This document shows, one piece after another, positions 9,701 through 18,219 of a stretch of DNA of 64,000 bases (position 1 is the stretch's first letter; the number at the start of each line of letters is the position of its first letter). The translations under genes and the position numbers were made by a program. Under the pieces are notes generated by a model that was not told where the DNA came from, made no database searches, and saw nothing but the letters and a program-made list of their open reading frames with translations. Source of the stretch: a virus. The DNA is taken from the IMG/VR virus record IMGVR_UViG_3300020447_000001, positions 1 through 64,000 of that record; one strand, given 5' to 3'.

Positions 9701-10939
9701 GCGCAAACGGAAGAGGGCCGACAGCACCGCGTTAATCTTGGTGCTGAGCATGTAAGAATACAGCAAATGGAAGCTAATCGGGCTGTTGATTCGGCAACAA
9801 AACTCTTTAAAGGTGCTTTGACCGCTGAAGGACGGGGATTTCTTTTGACGCCGTCTGGGGAAGTGCTTGATGCTTTGGGTATACCTAGGGACGCAGAGCT
9901 AGAAGGAGAGGAATTGGAACAGGCTCGTAATCTTCAGGGATATCGTAATGTTGCAATGGGCATAAAAGAAACAAAAGATATGTCTGTTGAGGGCATTAAA
10001 GAAATTGCTGACACGGAATGGGAAGACGAAAGCACAGAAGAAGGAAGAGCAGCTAATAAAGCTAAGGCAGAAGCACTTGCAGAGAAACACGGACTACCGG
10101 CAGGTTCTGAGTCTGCCGTTAGGAAGGTAGGCAGGCTTGGAAAACGTATGGGAGTAGTGGGTCGCTTAACCAAAGAAGATGACTCGTCTATCGCTAAGAT
10201 AAAGAGACTAGAGGGAAAACTTAATTGGGAGAAAGTTAGAGAGCACGGCGGAACAGATACCGAGAAGTACCAAGAGCTGCAATCAGAACTTGACGCAGAG
10301 AAAGCAGCGTTAGGAGAGCGACACGAGGGGCATACGGGGGATGAAATTCTTAAAGCACATGCCGATGTAGAGGAAGAGGGTGCGCGTCTTCAACAAGAGG
10401 CCCAAAGAATTACACAGTTAGATAAAGGCGGCGCGGTGGGCGAGCTAGGAGCCTCCTTAGGTTTAGGGGAAGAAGGCGTTAGGAAATTACAAGAAGATTT
10501 TGGTAGTTATGGTCAAACAGACGAAGGAAGCAATATTCTTAAAGATATTTCTATAGCGGCCAAACAATCTAGGGACATTATCGGTAAGTCTGGTTTAGAG
10601 GATAAGGCAGCATTTAGCCTTATTGAACAAGCTAAGGATAATAAATGGACAGCGGACAAGTTAGCTAGTGAAATGGGTGAGGATGTTTCGGCTGATCAAG
10701 CACAGCAATTGTTAACGCACGGAACTACACTCAAACGTTCAGGTATGTTAAGTGGCTTGGCTAAGGGGTTAAAGGGTGAAAAACTTCAGGAGCATGTGTC
10801 TAAAGAGTTAGCCTCCATGGAAGAATCAAAAATGTCCTCAGAAGATTTAAAAGAAAAGGTAATGCAAATAAGAGGGACAGTAACACTTAAGGGTCAAACG
10901 TTAACGTTATCGGAAGTAGAAGGAACACAAGGGCAATAG
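6719..10939 (+). CDS. Tail tape measure protein (probable)
   Basis: A 1406-residue, mostly helical protein directly behind the chaperone genes. Size, composition and position fit a tape measure, which sets tail length and is ejected ahead of the DNA. I chose the GTG at 6719 because AAGGAAG lies nine bases upstream; the TTG at 6701 has no ribosome site. The N-terminal 110 residues are rich in Met, Gln and Pro. The central and C-terminal parts carry long charged coiled-coil stretches. No transmembrane hairpins or peptidoglycan hydrolase motif are obvious, unlike some tape measures. At about 0.15 nm per residue it would fit a tail of roughly 210 nm, which is a family rule of thumb, not a measurement. 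Confidence 0.68.
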   Translation: MQNPYQQQMMPWNMGFQNPYSPNQGQDLMLLQQLSQGFSPVMTMPQQQMRTGFEQLPGFNSPGLTGFALNQFVAPMLQQQMSRQGMVPGGMSSQNMLDYMQNQQFQTQQQDMLRRVAGDTTQAGVVDFFRGAAEMSGREFDAPQRSAARQVGSMAATFAPLLAQIMPEQLDAMSGRKGSAVVMAQRMSNTNRFRVDPVTGLMGYDPESTEQQFRSLFDEMYSDQNMANMRGVRAGEVGGMYQELSKRGMIARDSRPTHLRTAEAASNVWATGGTEAQNRIRDVLGDDAPMTEGGGIDFSKLSPDQMTKLRNQTDVSTQLRSFDSDKIKGSLEGYVDIVSTMKEIFGEAGQANAPMSKLIASLETLTQGGLTQVNPGRLNEMVRTTTQLAQTSGMSIDAALMLQQHSAGALQNRGMNPIMAMQITQGGLAFGQAMGAQGAFANPAWGLGNMDQNRQLDVNLRANAAASPLVNAMGAVTRAGQEAGGYDEGSEAYALDAAIKAGRTSYVNPATGKTVQLSGLTPAGMMDIMAAGNEDISRQQARQYVNQTAANQESIFEHDTANLGRQLQGAQIGRNLYERTARNTARSFLTAEGLDAGMADDIGVAVSGAMQGMTAEERTNKEKRTQIMADAIMESSGGAISEQDARIQAGLMWGNMEERVSGRFSDPRYRGYGSMQNLMLQQDRSTQSLSVLQRKMGKVDARTKNALGGLTGGSWMGKLVGAVQDAKEGGEGAAISDVLGKAVGGVRAEEIRELMEPELVSLNASREKVKTLTQELQNSEEGPNRDRIEQELNEEQALLESKSNELRTMAEENGLLDQEAALDLTDIQEQEEAQAVVADNRRKVLTLDPDDPDSRTLDPGNAEDRKIIEGRMEMLEAGGGGATMRRAEKELRAKNRELLEGAALDPRFMKRAGGRGLRAIQEMEAAMRTQTRLSSYFGGDAARQSTGLVDKEGQADRLENLVLAEERSLFDKEGQLDPRFKGTDVEGLTRSEVMAQTEEGRQHRVNLGAEHVRIQQMEANRAVDSATKLFKGALTAEGRGFLLTPSGEVLDALGIPRDAELEGEELEQARNLQGYRNVAMGIKETKDMSVEGIKEIADTEWEDESTEEGRAANKAKAEALAEKHGLPAGSESAVRKVGRLGKRMGVVGRLTKEDDSSIAKIKRLEGKLNWEKVREHGGTDTEKYQELQSELDAEKAALGERHEGHTGDEILKAHADVEEEGARLQQEAQRITQLDKGGAVGELGASLGLGEEGVRKLQEDFGSYGQTDEGSNILKDISIAAKQSRDIIGKSGLEDKAAFSLIEQAKDNKWTADKLASEMGEDVSADQAQQLLTHGTTLKRSGMLSGLAKGLKGEKLQEHVSKELASMEESKMSSEDLKEKVMQIRGTVTLKGQTLTLSEVEGTQGQ

Positions 10940-10941
10940 AT

Positions 10942-11430
10942 ATGTCTGCATCTGTATATACAGCAACACCAGTTGGTACTGTAAATAAACTTCCGGACGA
11001 AACAAGGTTCGCTACCTTTGCTTTAATAAAACCGGAACCCAGCATATCGTTTGAAATACATAAAGCAATAATAACGAGCTGGGTTTTTAATGAAAACGTT
11101 AACGTACAGTTTACGCACACTATGGGTAACGATATTTATTTAAATGTTTTTGGCAATAGGATGGGTACTCTTTCGATTAATGGCCTTTCGTTTAATGCAG
11201 TAGGTAAACAAAAAAATTGTGACCCCGGACAGAACCACGGCATAGTAGATATTATCAAATGGTATCGCGATAACCGCGTTTCAAACCCCAACGGTCCCGG
11301 TAGAGTAAAAGTAGTACTTGGGGGAGGTGAAACAGTAGAAGGGTATTTGATTGGCGCTTCGTATCGCGCAAATGACCCTGTAAATTACACGGTGGAATAT
11401 TCTTTGCAATTAGCTGCAATCCCTAAATAA
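10942..11430 (+). CDS. Tail/baseplate structural protein, tube-like
   Basis: A 162-residue protein that starts two bases after the tape measure stop. It is strand-rich with the ordered core GNRMGTLSINGLSFNAV, then a helix (GIVDIIKWYRDNRV) and RVKVVLGGGETVEGYLIGASYRANDPVNYTVEYSLQLAAIP. This strand-helix-strand plan is seen in tail-tube-fold proteins such as tube initiators or distal tail proteins, which cap the tube at the baseplate. The position right after the tape measure agrees. I recognise no specific family. Confidence 0.5.
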   Translation: MSASVYTATPVGTVNKLPDETRFATFALIKPEPSISFEIHKAIITSWVFNENVNVQFTHTMGNDIYLNVFGNRMGTLSINGLSFNAVGKQKNCDPGQNHGIVDIIKWYRDNRVSNPNGPGRVKVVLGGGETVEGYLIGASYRANDPVNYTVEYSLQLAAIPK

Positions 11431-11432
11431 TC

Positions 11433-12215
11433 ATGTTTAATCACGCACGTAATTTATTGATAAATATTTCTGGGTCTAATAACCCTGGACCGGATTACCT
11501 CGGGGAAGAGCTTGTACCGTATGAATATTACGCTCGTTCGCTAAGTACTCCTTTACAAAACATTCGGCATCAACTGTTTGGAGCTGATCCGGACAGAGCT
11601 ATGCTTAATTATCGTGCTCATCAGTTGCTGTCCACGATAGAGAAAACCTCTTTGCAGGAGTTTGTTACAGATTTAGACAACCGCATTACCTATCAATTCG
11701 GCAAAGACCATGCTTTAGCACTTCACGACACGTGGAAACCAAAAGTATTACGAGTGGGCGGGGATCTTTCTAATGAATTAACCGTTACTGGCACCCCAGT
11801 TCGTCCCGATTATACGGGCCGACTTTATTATCAATTTTCAGTAGATTTGTCCGGAACGGCTATCACGGTGTCACGAGAAACACCACCCATAAACGCTGAA
11901 AGCACTAACTATTCGTTAACTAACAGTCTTTCACCTGCTTTTGATTTGCTTTACACGGGATACAGCATACACGTTAATACTACAAGCAGTTTAGTCTCCT
12001 GGTCTATTTCAGGTTATTTACGGCCTCAATTATCTTTTGACGATATTGTCCAATCCCTCGACAAGGTAGGGGAACCTACATTAGTAGCGCTATTTGGAAC
12101 AGAAAACGTTGAACCATGGAATACATTTAAGAATCTATGGTACGACAGTCCAGACGTAATATATCGGATAGGCGCTATAACTTTAGCTTTAATTTATAGA
12201 ACAAACGAAGCGTAG
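11433..12215 (+). CDS. Tail/baseplate-region protein of unknown function
   Basis: A 260-residue protein whose ATG lies two bases after the previous stop, with no clear ribosome site, so translation is probably coupled. The N-terminal 110 residues look helical (DPDRAMLNYRAHQLLSTIEKTS). The C-terminal part is strand-rich (YYQFSVDLSGTAITVSRE, YSIHVNTTSSLVSWSISGYLRP). It belongs to the operon between tape measure and baseplate wedge genes, so a virion role is likely. I recognise no family. Confidence 0.5.
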   Translation: MFNHARNLLINISGSNNPGPDYLGEELVPYEYYARSLSTPLQNIRHQLFGADPDRAMLNYRAHQLLSTIEKTSLQEFVTDLDNRITYQFGKDHALALHDTWKPKVLRVGGDLSNELTVTGTPVRPDYTGRLYYQFSVDLSGTAITVSRETPPINAESTNYSLTNSLSPAFDLLYTGYSIHVNTTSSLVSWSISGYLRPQLSFDDIVQSLDKVGEPTLVALFGTENVEPWNTFKNLWYDSPDVIYRIGAITLALIYRTNEA

Positions 12216-12224
12216 GTATGCACG

Positions 12225-13997
12225 ATGGTAAAGTCCGATGGTACTGCACTAGTACGTTTTTATGATGCTCCTAACCCTGAAGCGGCATCACAGCCGACGC
12301 TTTATCTAAAGATAGAGGGTGTAGGAAAATTTGCGGTAATGCAATACAGCTCTACTTTTGCTAAGAACGAAGTGCCTACTGCTACATGTGTTTTAGCTAC
12401 TGGAACTTCAGTGAGCGGTAATACATCAACAGGAATTCCAGAGGAGTTAGCGGAAAATCTTGACGGAGCGGAGCTTACTAAGGCAGAAGTTTTCATGCGG
12501 TTTGGTGAGGGCTCGCGTTGGGAAGGGTCGACGACCAGGGAATGGCCAACAGCCGAAGAATGCATCTTTGAAGGTTATTACGCAGGCTTATCGTATGCTC
12601 GTGTTGGACCTCAGGTGCAAATGACAATTAATCTAGTACATCAGTTAGTGGATTTAACTTTTGGTAGTTTAATGACTGGCTGGCAGCATCCGTCTAACCC
12701 AGCTAATTTTTTAGAACCTGCGGTTGCTCCACTGGTGGGTGGTACAGGAGGTGATTGTGTATCGGCAGATGCTGGAGGAACGCAAGGTAGTTGGACAGTA
12801 GGAACTTTTATGGATACTGTGTCAGGCGGCGGGTCGTCAGATTTTGGTGAAGCTATTCTTATGGCGCTTTTGTGCCTGACGTCACAGGACGTATTTAAAA
12901 CGGATTGTTTGGGCGAAACCCTACCCGATCAACCAAATCAAGCCGCAGCTGAAGTATTAAAAAACATGGGTTCAAAAACCGGTGCTTTGCGGCCACCGTT
13001 AGATACAGACGGATTTTTGAATGCTATCGGTTACTACCTGGGTGCCATTATCGAGGATCAAAACGGGTTAACTTACTGGGACTATCTTGTAGGTAAAGTG
13101 TGTCCTGACTTTGCAATGTCTGTGATTCCATTCCCAAGTAAAAAAAGTGGTCCTGAAGGAATGTATGCTTATCTTGCCCCTGATAATCCTGGTTTAAATA
13201 CAGAATATAGAACACTTTATCTGGAAGACTATACAAACTTTAATCTTAAGGCACGAATGTGGAAACCGCTTTACGCCGTTGGCGTTATGAGCGCAGGAGA
13301 TAATCTTTCGGGGGCGGAGTGTGGCGCTAACGAGTGCCTTCCAGATGGCGGCGCTTTATGTGTAGGCGGTGTGTTCCCAGCTCCTGGTTCGTTGAAAAGA
13401 CAACTAGGACAGTATTTATTAATTCGTCAGCCAGAATGGCTTAAACATCTTAATTTAAACAGTGGTGCTGTGAGGGAATTCGGGGATACCGGCAAAGGAG
13501 CACACGACGCTATAGAGGCAGAGGCTGAACTTAAACCTGACGCGGACAAGGAACCGAAAGCCTTAAATACAAAGCGCAGTGAAGTCTTGGACATGTACGC
13601 GAAGATGTATTATGTGAGCAACGCTATAAACGGGCGTGGCGGGACATTTGACACTAAGTTTCGTTACGATATTGCCCCCGGATCTATTTTAAAGCTAGAT
13701 AAAGGCTTACACCCCAATCACACTCGACACAACGGTACAAATACATACAAAGAGTTACCGGGCACAGTCTATGTACAGGTAAGTCGAGTTACTCATAACG
13801 TAAACGCCGAATCTGCCATGGCCAAGACTTCTTTCGACTGCGTGCATCTTCGCACTGAGAAAGAAAATGACGCGGGTCAGCCCGAAGGACGGTATTCCAT
13901 AGATGAGCATGTGTTTTTGAAAGGCGCAGAAGGCCCTTATAAGGGTATATACTTAATTGAAAATTGGGGCATATGTCATGGTCCTTGTATGGATTAA
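12225..13997 (+). CDS. Baseplate hub-position structural protein
   Basis: A 590-residue protein in the place where Mu-like and T4-like phages encode the baseplate hub, after the tape measure and before the gp25/gp6-like wedge proteins. The N-terminus is strand-rich (FAVMQYSSTFAKNEVPTATCVLATG), and residues 90-150 include EGYYAGLSYARVGPQVQMTINLVHQLVDL, similar in feel to the beta-barrel of hub proteins. A Gly-rich loop near 175-200 and several Cys pairs follow. There is an ATG at 12218 in another frame; 12225 keeps the full frame. The 3' end overlaps the sigma-like gene. The hub role is inferred from gene order only. Confidence 0.45.
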   Translation: MVKSDGTALVRFYDAPNPEAASQPTLYLKIEGVGKFAVMQYSSTFAKNEVPTATCVLATGTSVSGNTSTGIPEELAENLDGAELTKAEVFMRFGEGSRWEGSTTREWPTAEECIFEGYYAGLSYARVGPQVQMTINLVHQLVDLTFGSLMTGWQHPSNPANFLEPAVAPLVGGTGGDCVSADAGGTQGSWTVGTFMDTVSGGGSSDFGEAILMALLCLTSQDVFKTDCLGETLPDQPNQAAAEVLKNMGSKTGALRPPLDTDGFLNAIGYYLGAIIEDQNGLTYWDYLVGKVCPDFAMSVIPFPSKKSGPEGMYAYLAPDNPGLNTEYRTLYLEDYTNFNLKARMWKPLYAVGVMSAGDNLSGAECGANECLPDGGALCVGGVFPAPGSLKRQLGQYLLIRQPEWLKHLNLNSGAVREFGDTGKGAHDAIEAEAELKPDADKEPKALNTKRSEVLDMYAKMYYVSNAINGRGGTFDTKFRYDIAPGSILKLDKGLHPNHTRHNGTNTYKELPGTVYVQVSRVTHNVNAESAMAKTSFDCVHLRTEKENDAGQPEGRYSIDEHVFLKGAEGPYKGIYLIENWGICHGPCMD

Positions 13998-14746
13998 ACA
14001 AACTAACCAACTCACAGAGTGCAATGGATTATTTAGAACCAGAATATAAAGACGCTTACGAAAGCTGGACTCAGGATGATACTCCAGAGGGCAATGCAGC
14101 TATGCTCAAAGCAGTAGATCCGATCGTGCAAAAAGGTGTAGCGATGTATGGGGGCGGTCAGAGCCCATTAACCAAAAGTCGAGCACGCAAGCTTGCGCTG
14201 CAAAGTTTGACTAATTATGACAGGGGACGTTCTCGATTGCAGAGCCATCTACTGAATCAAATGCAAGGGTTACGTCGCATTTCGCAGCAACAACATGCGG
14301 TTATCCACGCGCCTGAACGTGTGATGCTTGATAACCATAAACTGCACCGATACACACAAGAACTTCAGGACGAACTTGGGCGAGAACCCAGCGACGGCGA
14401 GTTATCAAATAAAGCTGGTGTGTCATTGAAAAGAATCAAATACGTGCGAGAATGGCAACCTGGATTAACTACGGGACAGCTTGCGGCAGCAGACCCAGAA
14501 GGTTCCCCAGGCGTTAAATCATTAGACCAAAATAATAACGCTTGGTTGGAGGTTGTTTACGATAGCCTTCCCCCTATAGACCAGAAAATTATGGAATGGT
14601 CTTTAGGGCTACACGGCCACGAGCAACTTTCTAATAAAAAGATTGCTTCAAAATTGTCGCGTAGTCCTGGCGCTATTAGTCAACGCAAGGCAAAGATTCA
14701 GCAACTTATAAGGCAAGAGGAATTTCTCTCGCCGTTTATGGGGTAA
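13973..14746 (+). CDS. Sigma-70-like transcription factor
   Basis: A 257-residue protein that resembles a reduced sigma factor. Residues about 80-112 (NYDRGRSRLQSHLLNQMQGLRR) look like the end of region 2, where sigma factors have F-D-x-x-R-G and a helix contacting the -10 box. Residues about 112-160 match region 3, with the hallmark LGREPSDGELSNKAGVS. Residues about 195-247 look like region 4, with SLPPIDQKIMEW and a helix-turn-helix NKKIASKLSRSPGAISQRKAKI. The start is ATG at 13973 rather than TTG at 13964, and it overlaps the preceding gene by 25 bases. A phage sigma could direct host RNA polymerase to late promoters. Finding it within a baseplate operon is unusual; a structural role of a recruited domain cannot be excluded. 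Confidence 0.72.
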   Translation: MSWSLYGLNKLTNSQSAMDYLEPEYKDAYESWTQDDTPEGNAAMLKAVDPIVQKGVAMYGGGQSPLTKSRARKLALQSLTNYDRGRSRLQSHLLNQMQGLRRISQQQHAVIHAPERVMLDNHKLHRYTQELQDELGREPSDGELSNKAGVSLKRIKYVREWQPGLTTGQLAAADPEGSPGVKSLDQNNNAWLEVVYDSLPPIDQKIMEWSLGLHGHEQLSNKKIASKLSRSPGAISQRKAKIQQLIRQEEFLSPFMG

Positions 14747-14748
14747 TC

Positions 14749-15213
14749 ATGAGCGAACCTAAATCATCACAAAAGTCATCGGTATCAGATATTATAACCT
14801 CTCTCATAGACGAGCTAACGTCACAGGCTAAAGACGAGGCAAAAGATCGCAAGCAAAACAAGCAAGTGAAATGGAAAATGCCACTTAAGAAAGACTGGGA
14901 CGGCGACATTTTTAAATGGGAAAAGATGGATAAACCGTTTGATTCTAAAAAATCTAACGATGAGTTGAAAGACGTTGTTAAAGACCCTAAGAATCCAGGT
15001 AATGTTGGAGACCTAGTTAGTACAATGACTCAGATCGAATATTTAGCCATGGCAGAGCGCGCATTTAGAGCAAGACATACCATGACTTTCCCTAGAAATA
15101 TTGCGCACGCTACTGCAAGACAAAATGGATTTAGTAAGGACAAAGGTCCGTTTAAAATGTCAGTTTTAAAGTATCTAGAAGACATTAGTAAGATGAGCGC
15201 GGGGGATCTTTAA
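14749..15213 (+). CDS. Small charged tail-operon protein, unknown
   Basis: A 154-residue protein, Lys/Asp-rich in the first 90 residues (DEAKDRKQNKQVKWKMPLKKDW), then a helical end with QIEYLAMAERAFRARHTMTFPRNIAHATARQNG. Its ATG follows the sigma-like stop by two bases and its stop overlaps the gp25-like start (TAATG). The tight packing between baseplate genes suggests a baseplate or assembly role. No family recognised. Confidence 0.5.
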   Translation: MSEPKSSQKSSVSDIITSLIDELTSQAKDEAKDRKQNKQVKWKMPLKKDWDGDIFKWEKMDKPFDSKKSNDELKDVVKDPKNPGNVGDLVSTMTQIEYLAMAERAFRARHTMTFPRNIAHATARQNGFSKDKGPFKMSVLKYLEDISKMSAGDL

Positions 15214-15698
15214 TGGCAGAGCAATACGCAACACTTACCGATTATATAGGCAGAACTGTTGATATTGCTGCCTTTAAAGGCTGGAAGGTTAATTCACACG
15301 TTAAGGTAACGCAAGCGCTAGTAATGCCGGGTAAGAGCGGCGAGCTAATAACTGGCATTGAAAAGTTAATTCAGCGGTACACCATCGAATTACTCACTGA
15401 ACAAGGCACGTTAGTTTATTTACCGAATAGAGGGACTGGGTTTATTACGTCTGCTCGGCAGGGGTTTTGGCGCACAACAGCTGACGTACAAGATGCGTTT
15501 AGCTTAGCGTCACCAGACATGTCCCGTAATTTACGGGGCGAAGAAAGTACAAGCGATCCAGATGATGAACGGTTTGACTCTGCAAAGTTATTAGCCGTCT
15601 CGTTACTTGGTGACGAGGTTACAATGTCTATTAAGATTACTAGCTTAGCTGGATCTACATTTACGGCTGTACTACCGATTACAGTAACACCGTTCTAG
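15213..15698 (+). CDS. Baseplate wedge protein, gp25/gpW-like
   Basis: A 161-residue protein. The central segment GIEKLIQRYTIELLTEQGTLVYLPNRGTGFITSARQG fits the gp25/W family pattern, in which a helix with 'I-x-x-x-L-x-T-x-x-G' leads to 'P-x-x-G-T-G-L'. In T4 gp25 and P2 gpW this protein sits between inner baseplate and sheath and starts sheath polymerisation. The following gene is gp6/J-like, the normal partner order. The ATG overlaps the previous stop. Confidence 0.72.
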   Translation: MAEQYATLTDYIGRTVDIAAFKGWKVNSHVKVTQALVMPGKSGELITGIEKLIQRYTIELLTEQGTLVYLPNRGTGFITSARQGFWRTTADVQDAFSLASPDMSRNLRGEESTSDPDDERFDSAKLLAVSLLGDEVTMSIKITSLAGSTFTAVLPITVTPF

Positions 15699-15708
15699 GG
15701 GATGCATT

Positions 15709-17361
15709 ATGGTAACAGAACTTTCAAGCTTATCACAGTTGGACGCTACTAAAGTTGCAACGTTATTAACGCAACTGACAGAAGAAGTACAAGAGGATAA
15801 TGCCGACCTAGACGTAAAACGTGGTGTGTTTCACGACACAGTACTGTATTTTCATGCCGTATTGGAAAGCGCCATTCGCGATAATTTAGATCGCTATCAG
15901 ACTGGGCGTAGCTTGAGGCAAATTGAATTAGATCCCGCAGTCGCTGACGCTGATACGGTGAACGACATACTCTCAAACTGGGGTATTACAAGAAAGGAAG
16001 GAACGCAAGCCAAAGGAACTGTTGTCATAGTAGTTAGCGAGTCTACAAGCGTAACAATTTCTTCGGGTGCTACGTTCGAAGCTAATGGAGTAGTGTTCTC
16101 AGCGGACAATAGTTACACCTCCACGACTAACACAGCGTCTACGACAGAGAACGATAGGTTACTGACGGAATTAAGCGACGGAAATTACATGTTTACAATT
16201 TTTGTCACAGCAAATACCGACGGGCCAACGGGTAAATTAAACGTCAATACTGTGGTTGTACCTAATAATCCAATTTCAAATTATGTCACAAGTTATGCTG
16301 CTTCAGATTTTTCAGATGGTATAAGCACAGAAACAAACGCAGAATTAATGCAGCAACTGCAAGACGGCATATCTGCGAAAGCGTTATCTAATCGAGTTAA
16401 CATGCGTGGGTTATTGCGGTCGCTATCGCAATTTGCTTCGATTACTAATCAATCTATCGTCGGTTATGGTGATTCTGAGATGTTACGGGATCAGCACTCT
16501 ATTTTCCCGATTAGTTACGGTGGACGTGTCGATTGGTATATACGAGGAGAAGTTGATTTAAACACCGTCGGACTAACAAAAGAAGCGACTTTAATGAGTA
16601 TTGATACGTCTACTGATCGTGGTACGTGGCAGTTTACCGTGCTTAAAGACGATGCGCCTGGTTTTTATGAGATTCGTAGTATTCTTCCGTACGGTGTCAC
16701 TCCGGTCGGCACAGAAACGTTTTCTATTACCAGTGAAATACGTGATGTGGACTTAACTGGAACGGGCCTCATCCCAGACATTACTATCCAGCAAGAAGGG
16801 TCTTTTACTTCGTATCAAACAGCCACAATTCAGTTCCTCGATACTGAGACAGATACGACTGCATTAGCGGTTGGCGACAAAAAGAATTATTCCGTAACCG
16901 TAACAGGAAGTGGGCACACTAAAGAATTACAAGACTATTTTGGAAGTCGAGATGCTCGTTGTTTTGGTTCAGACATTCTTGTGAAAGCGCCTGTGCCTTG
17001 TTTTGTGCAGATATCAATGACAGTTAATAAATCGTCTGGCGATGCTGACCCCAATACTGATGACATGAAAAATGCTATTGCAGCTGTTGTCAATGGAACG
17101 GGGTTTATAGGGCGTTTAGACGGCTCTAGAATATTAGAAGTAGCTAATGCTTACATTCAAAACAATATTAGTATTACACAGCTAGATTTAATAGGACGTA
17201 TTTTTACACCTGATTACACAAACGTATGGATTCGCAGTAATGACAGTTTGGTGATACCATCTACCGCTGGTAGTATGGTATCAGCTAAGACGGTTCAATT
17301 TTTTATTGAAGTTGAAGATATTTCGGTCAATATGCAGACCAGCATACCGACATTTAGTTGA
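15709..17361 (+). CDS. Baseplate wedge protein, gp6/gpJ-like
   Basis: A 550-residue protein of the baseplate J-like family. The N-terminal helices (VFHDTVLYFHAVLESAIRDNL), a strand-rich middle with 'GTVVIVVSESTSVTISSGATFEANGVVFS', and the phrase FSDGISTETNAELMQQLQDGI followed by NMRGLLRSL match the family pattern 'GGxDxETDEELRxR'. Together with gp25-like protein it forms the wedges around the hub. The following gap holds an AGGAGG site for the next, holin-like gene, so the wedge block ends here. Confidence 0.8.
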   Translation: MVTELSSLSQLDATKVATLLTQLTEEVQEDNADLDVKRGVFHDTVLYFHAVLESAIRDNLDRYQTGRSLRQIELDPAVADADTVNDILSNWGITRKEGTQAKGTVVIVVSESTSVTISSGATFEANGVVFSADNSYTSTTNTASTTENDRLLTELSDGNYMFTIFVTANTDGPTGKLNVNTVVVPNNPISNYVTSYAASDFSDGISTETNAELMQQLQDGISAKALSNRVNMRGLLRSLSQFASITNQSIVGYGDSEMLRDQHSIFPISYGGRVDWYIRGEVDLNTVGLTKEATLMSIDTSTDRGTWQFTVLKDDAPGFYEIRSILPYGVTPVGTETFSITSEIRDVDLTGTGLIPDITIQQEGSFTSYQTATIQFLDTETDTTALAVGDKKNYSVTVTGSGHTKELQDYFGSRDARCFGSDILVKAPVPCFVQISMTVNKSSGDADPNTDDMKNAIAAVVNGTGFIGRLDGSRILEVANAYIQNNISITQLDLIGRIFTPDYTNVWIRSNDSLVIPSTAGSMVSAKTVQFFIEVEDISVNMQTSIPTFS

Positions 17362-17403
17362 TGAATCCGTTTTAATTACCATTTCCGTCAAGGAGGATAT
17401 GAA

Positions 17404-17619
17404 ATGGCAGACGTAAAAAGTAATAAGTTCACGCTTTCGAAAAAGGATTTTTCGAAACTTGGCTATGGATTAGGGGTCGCGTGTGCAGGAGCTGCGCTTA
17501 CTTATTTAACTGAGTGGGCGACGACAACAGATTTTGGGGAGTACACCCCGCTAGTAGTTTGTGCACTATCTGTTTTTGTGAACACATTACGAAAGTGGAT
17601 GACTAACACTGAAACGTAA
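17404..17619 (+). CDS. Holin-like small membrane protein
   Basis: A 71-residue protein with two predicted membrane segments (about residues 19-37 and 48-64), a basic N-terminus and a short charged tail (RKWMTNTET). Size and topology fit a class II holin, the pore former that times lysis. An AAGGAGG site precedes the ATG. It is followed by another two-segment membrane protein, a lipoprotein and a papain-like peptidase, which together resemble a lysis cassette. Holins share little sequence, so the call rests on topology and neighbours. Confidence 0.55.
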   Translation: MADVKSNKFTLSKKDFSKLGYGLGVACAGAALTYLTEWATTTDFGEYTPLVVCALSVFVNTLRKWMTNTET

Positions 17620-17629
17620 GGAGAATTTC

Positions 17630-18166
17630 ATGGGACTCACGCGAAAAGAGTGGATTGCTACTCTTTTAGGACTAGGATTAGTTTTATATGGAGTAGGAGG
17701 CTATCTAACTTCCCAAGCAGCTGACGCCGAGATGAATTTAAATTGGTGGGCGCAAGTTGGGGGAGTAACAGGCCTAGGAAGTGTAATTTTGCTGTGGGGA
17801 TTAAAGCGGTTCATTTTTGAAACCGGTTTAACTCCAATCGCAGTTATTAACAAACCAGAGAGTCGCGTTCGCGTTGTGCCTAAATCTGACGGGATTATCG
17901 ACAACCAAGAGCAAAGAGATTTAGAGGCGCTTCACCATATGGCTGCTCGTATGCGTGGAAACCCTCAAGGTTTGTCTCTTTGTCGTCAGCTACACGATTG
18001 TTTGTTTGAGCTACACCACGGGGCTATTGTTGTGGAAGAAGGTCACTCTGTAAGCTTCAAATCGTTTCTTGAGACAGATGACCGTGGAACTCGTTTGCAA
18101 CGGTCGAAAATGGTTGCGGAACCTTCTCGTGAAAGTACGGACGAAGATCCCAGAGGAGTGCTATAG
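17630..18166 (+). CDS. Two-segment membrane protein in the lysis cassette
   Basis: A 178-residue protein with two hydrophobic segments (about residues 9-28 and 40-58) and a soluble C-terminal domain of about 115 residues containing HHMAARMRGNPQGLSLCRQLHDCLFELHHGAIV. The AAGGAG site is well placed. It might be a second holin, an antiholin or an inner-membrane spanin, but no coiled coil typical of spanins is clear. Unknown function. Confidence 0.5.
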   Translation: MGLTRKEWIATLLGLGLVLYGVGGYLTSQAADAEMNLNWWAQVGGVTGLGSVILLWGLKRFIFETGLTPIAVINKPESRVRVVPKSDGIIDNQEQRDLEALHHMAARMRGNPQGLSLCRQLHDCLFELHHGAIVVEEGHSVSFKSFLETDDRGTRLQRSKMVAEPSRESTDEDPRGVL

Positions 18167-18219
18167 CGGCGTAATACTGGTTAAGCAAGGACGTTTCATT
18201 AAGCAAGGAAGGCTTACCA

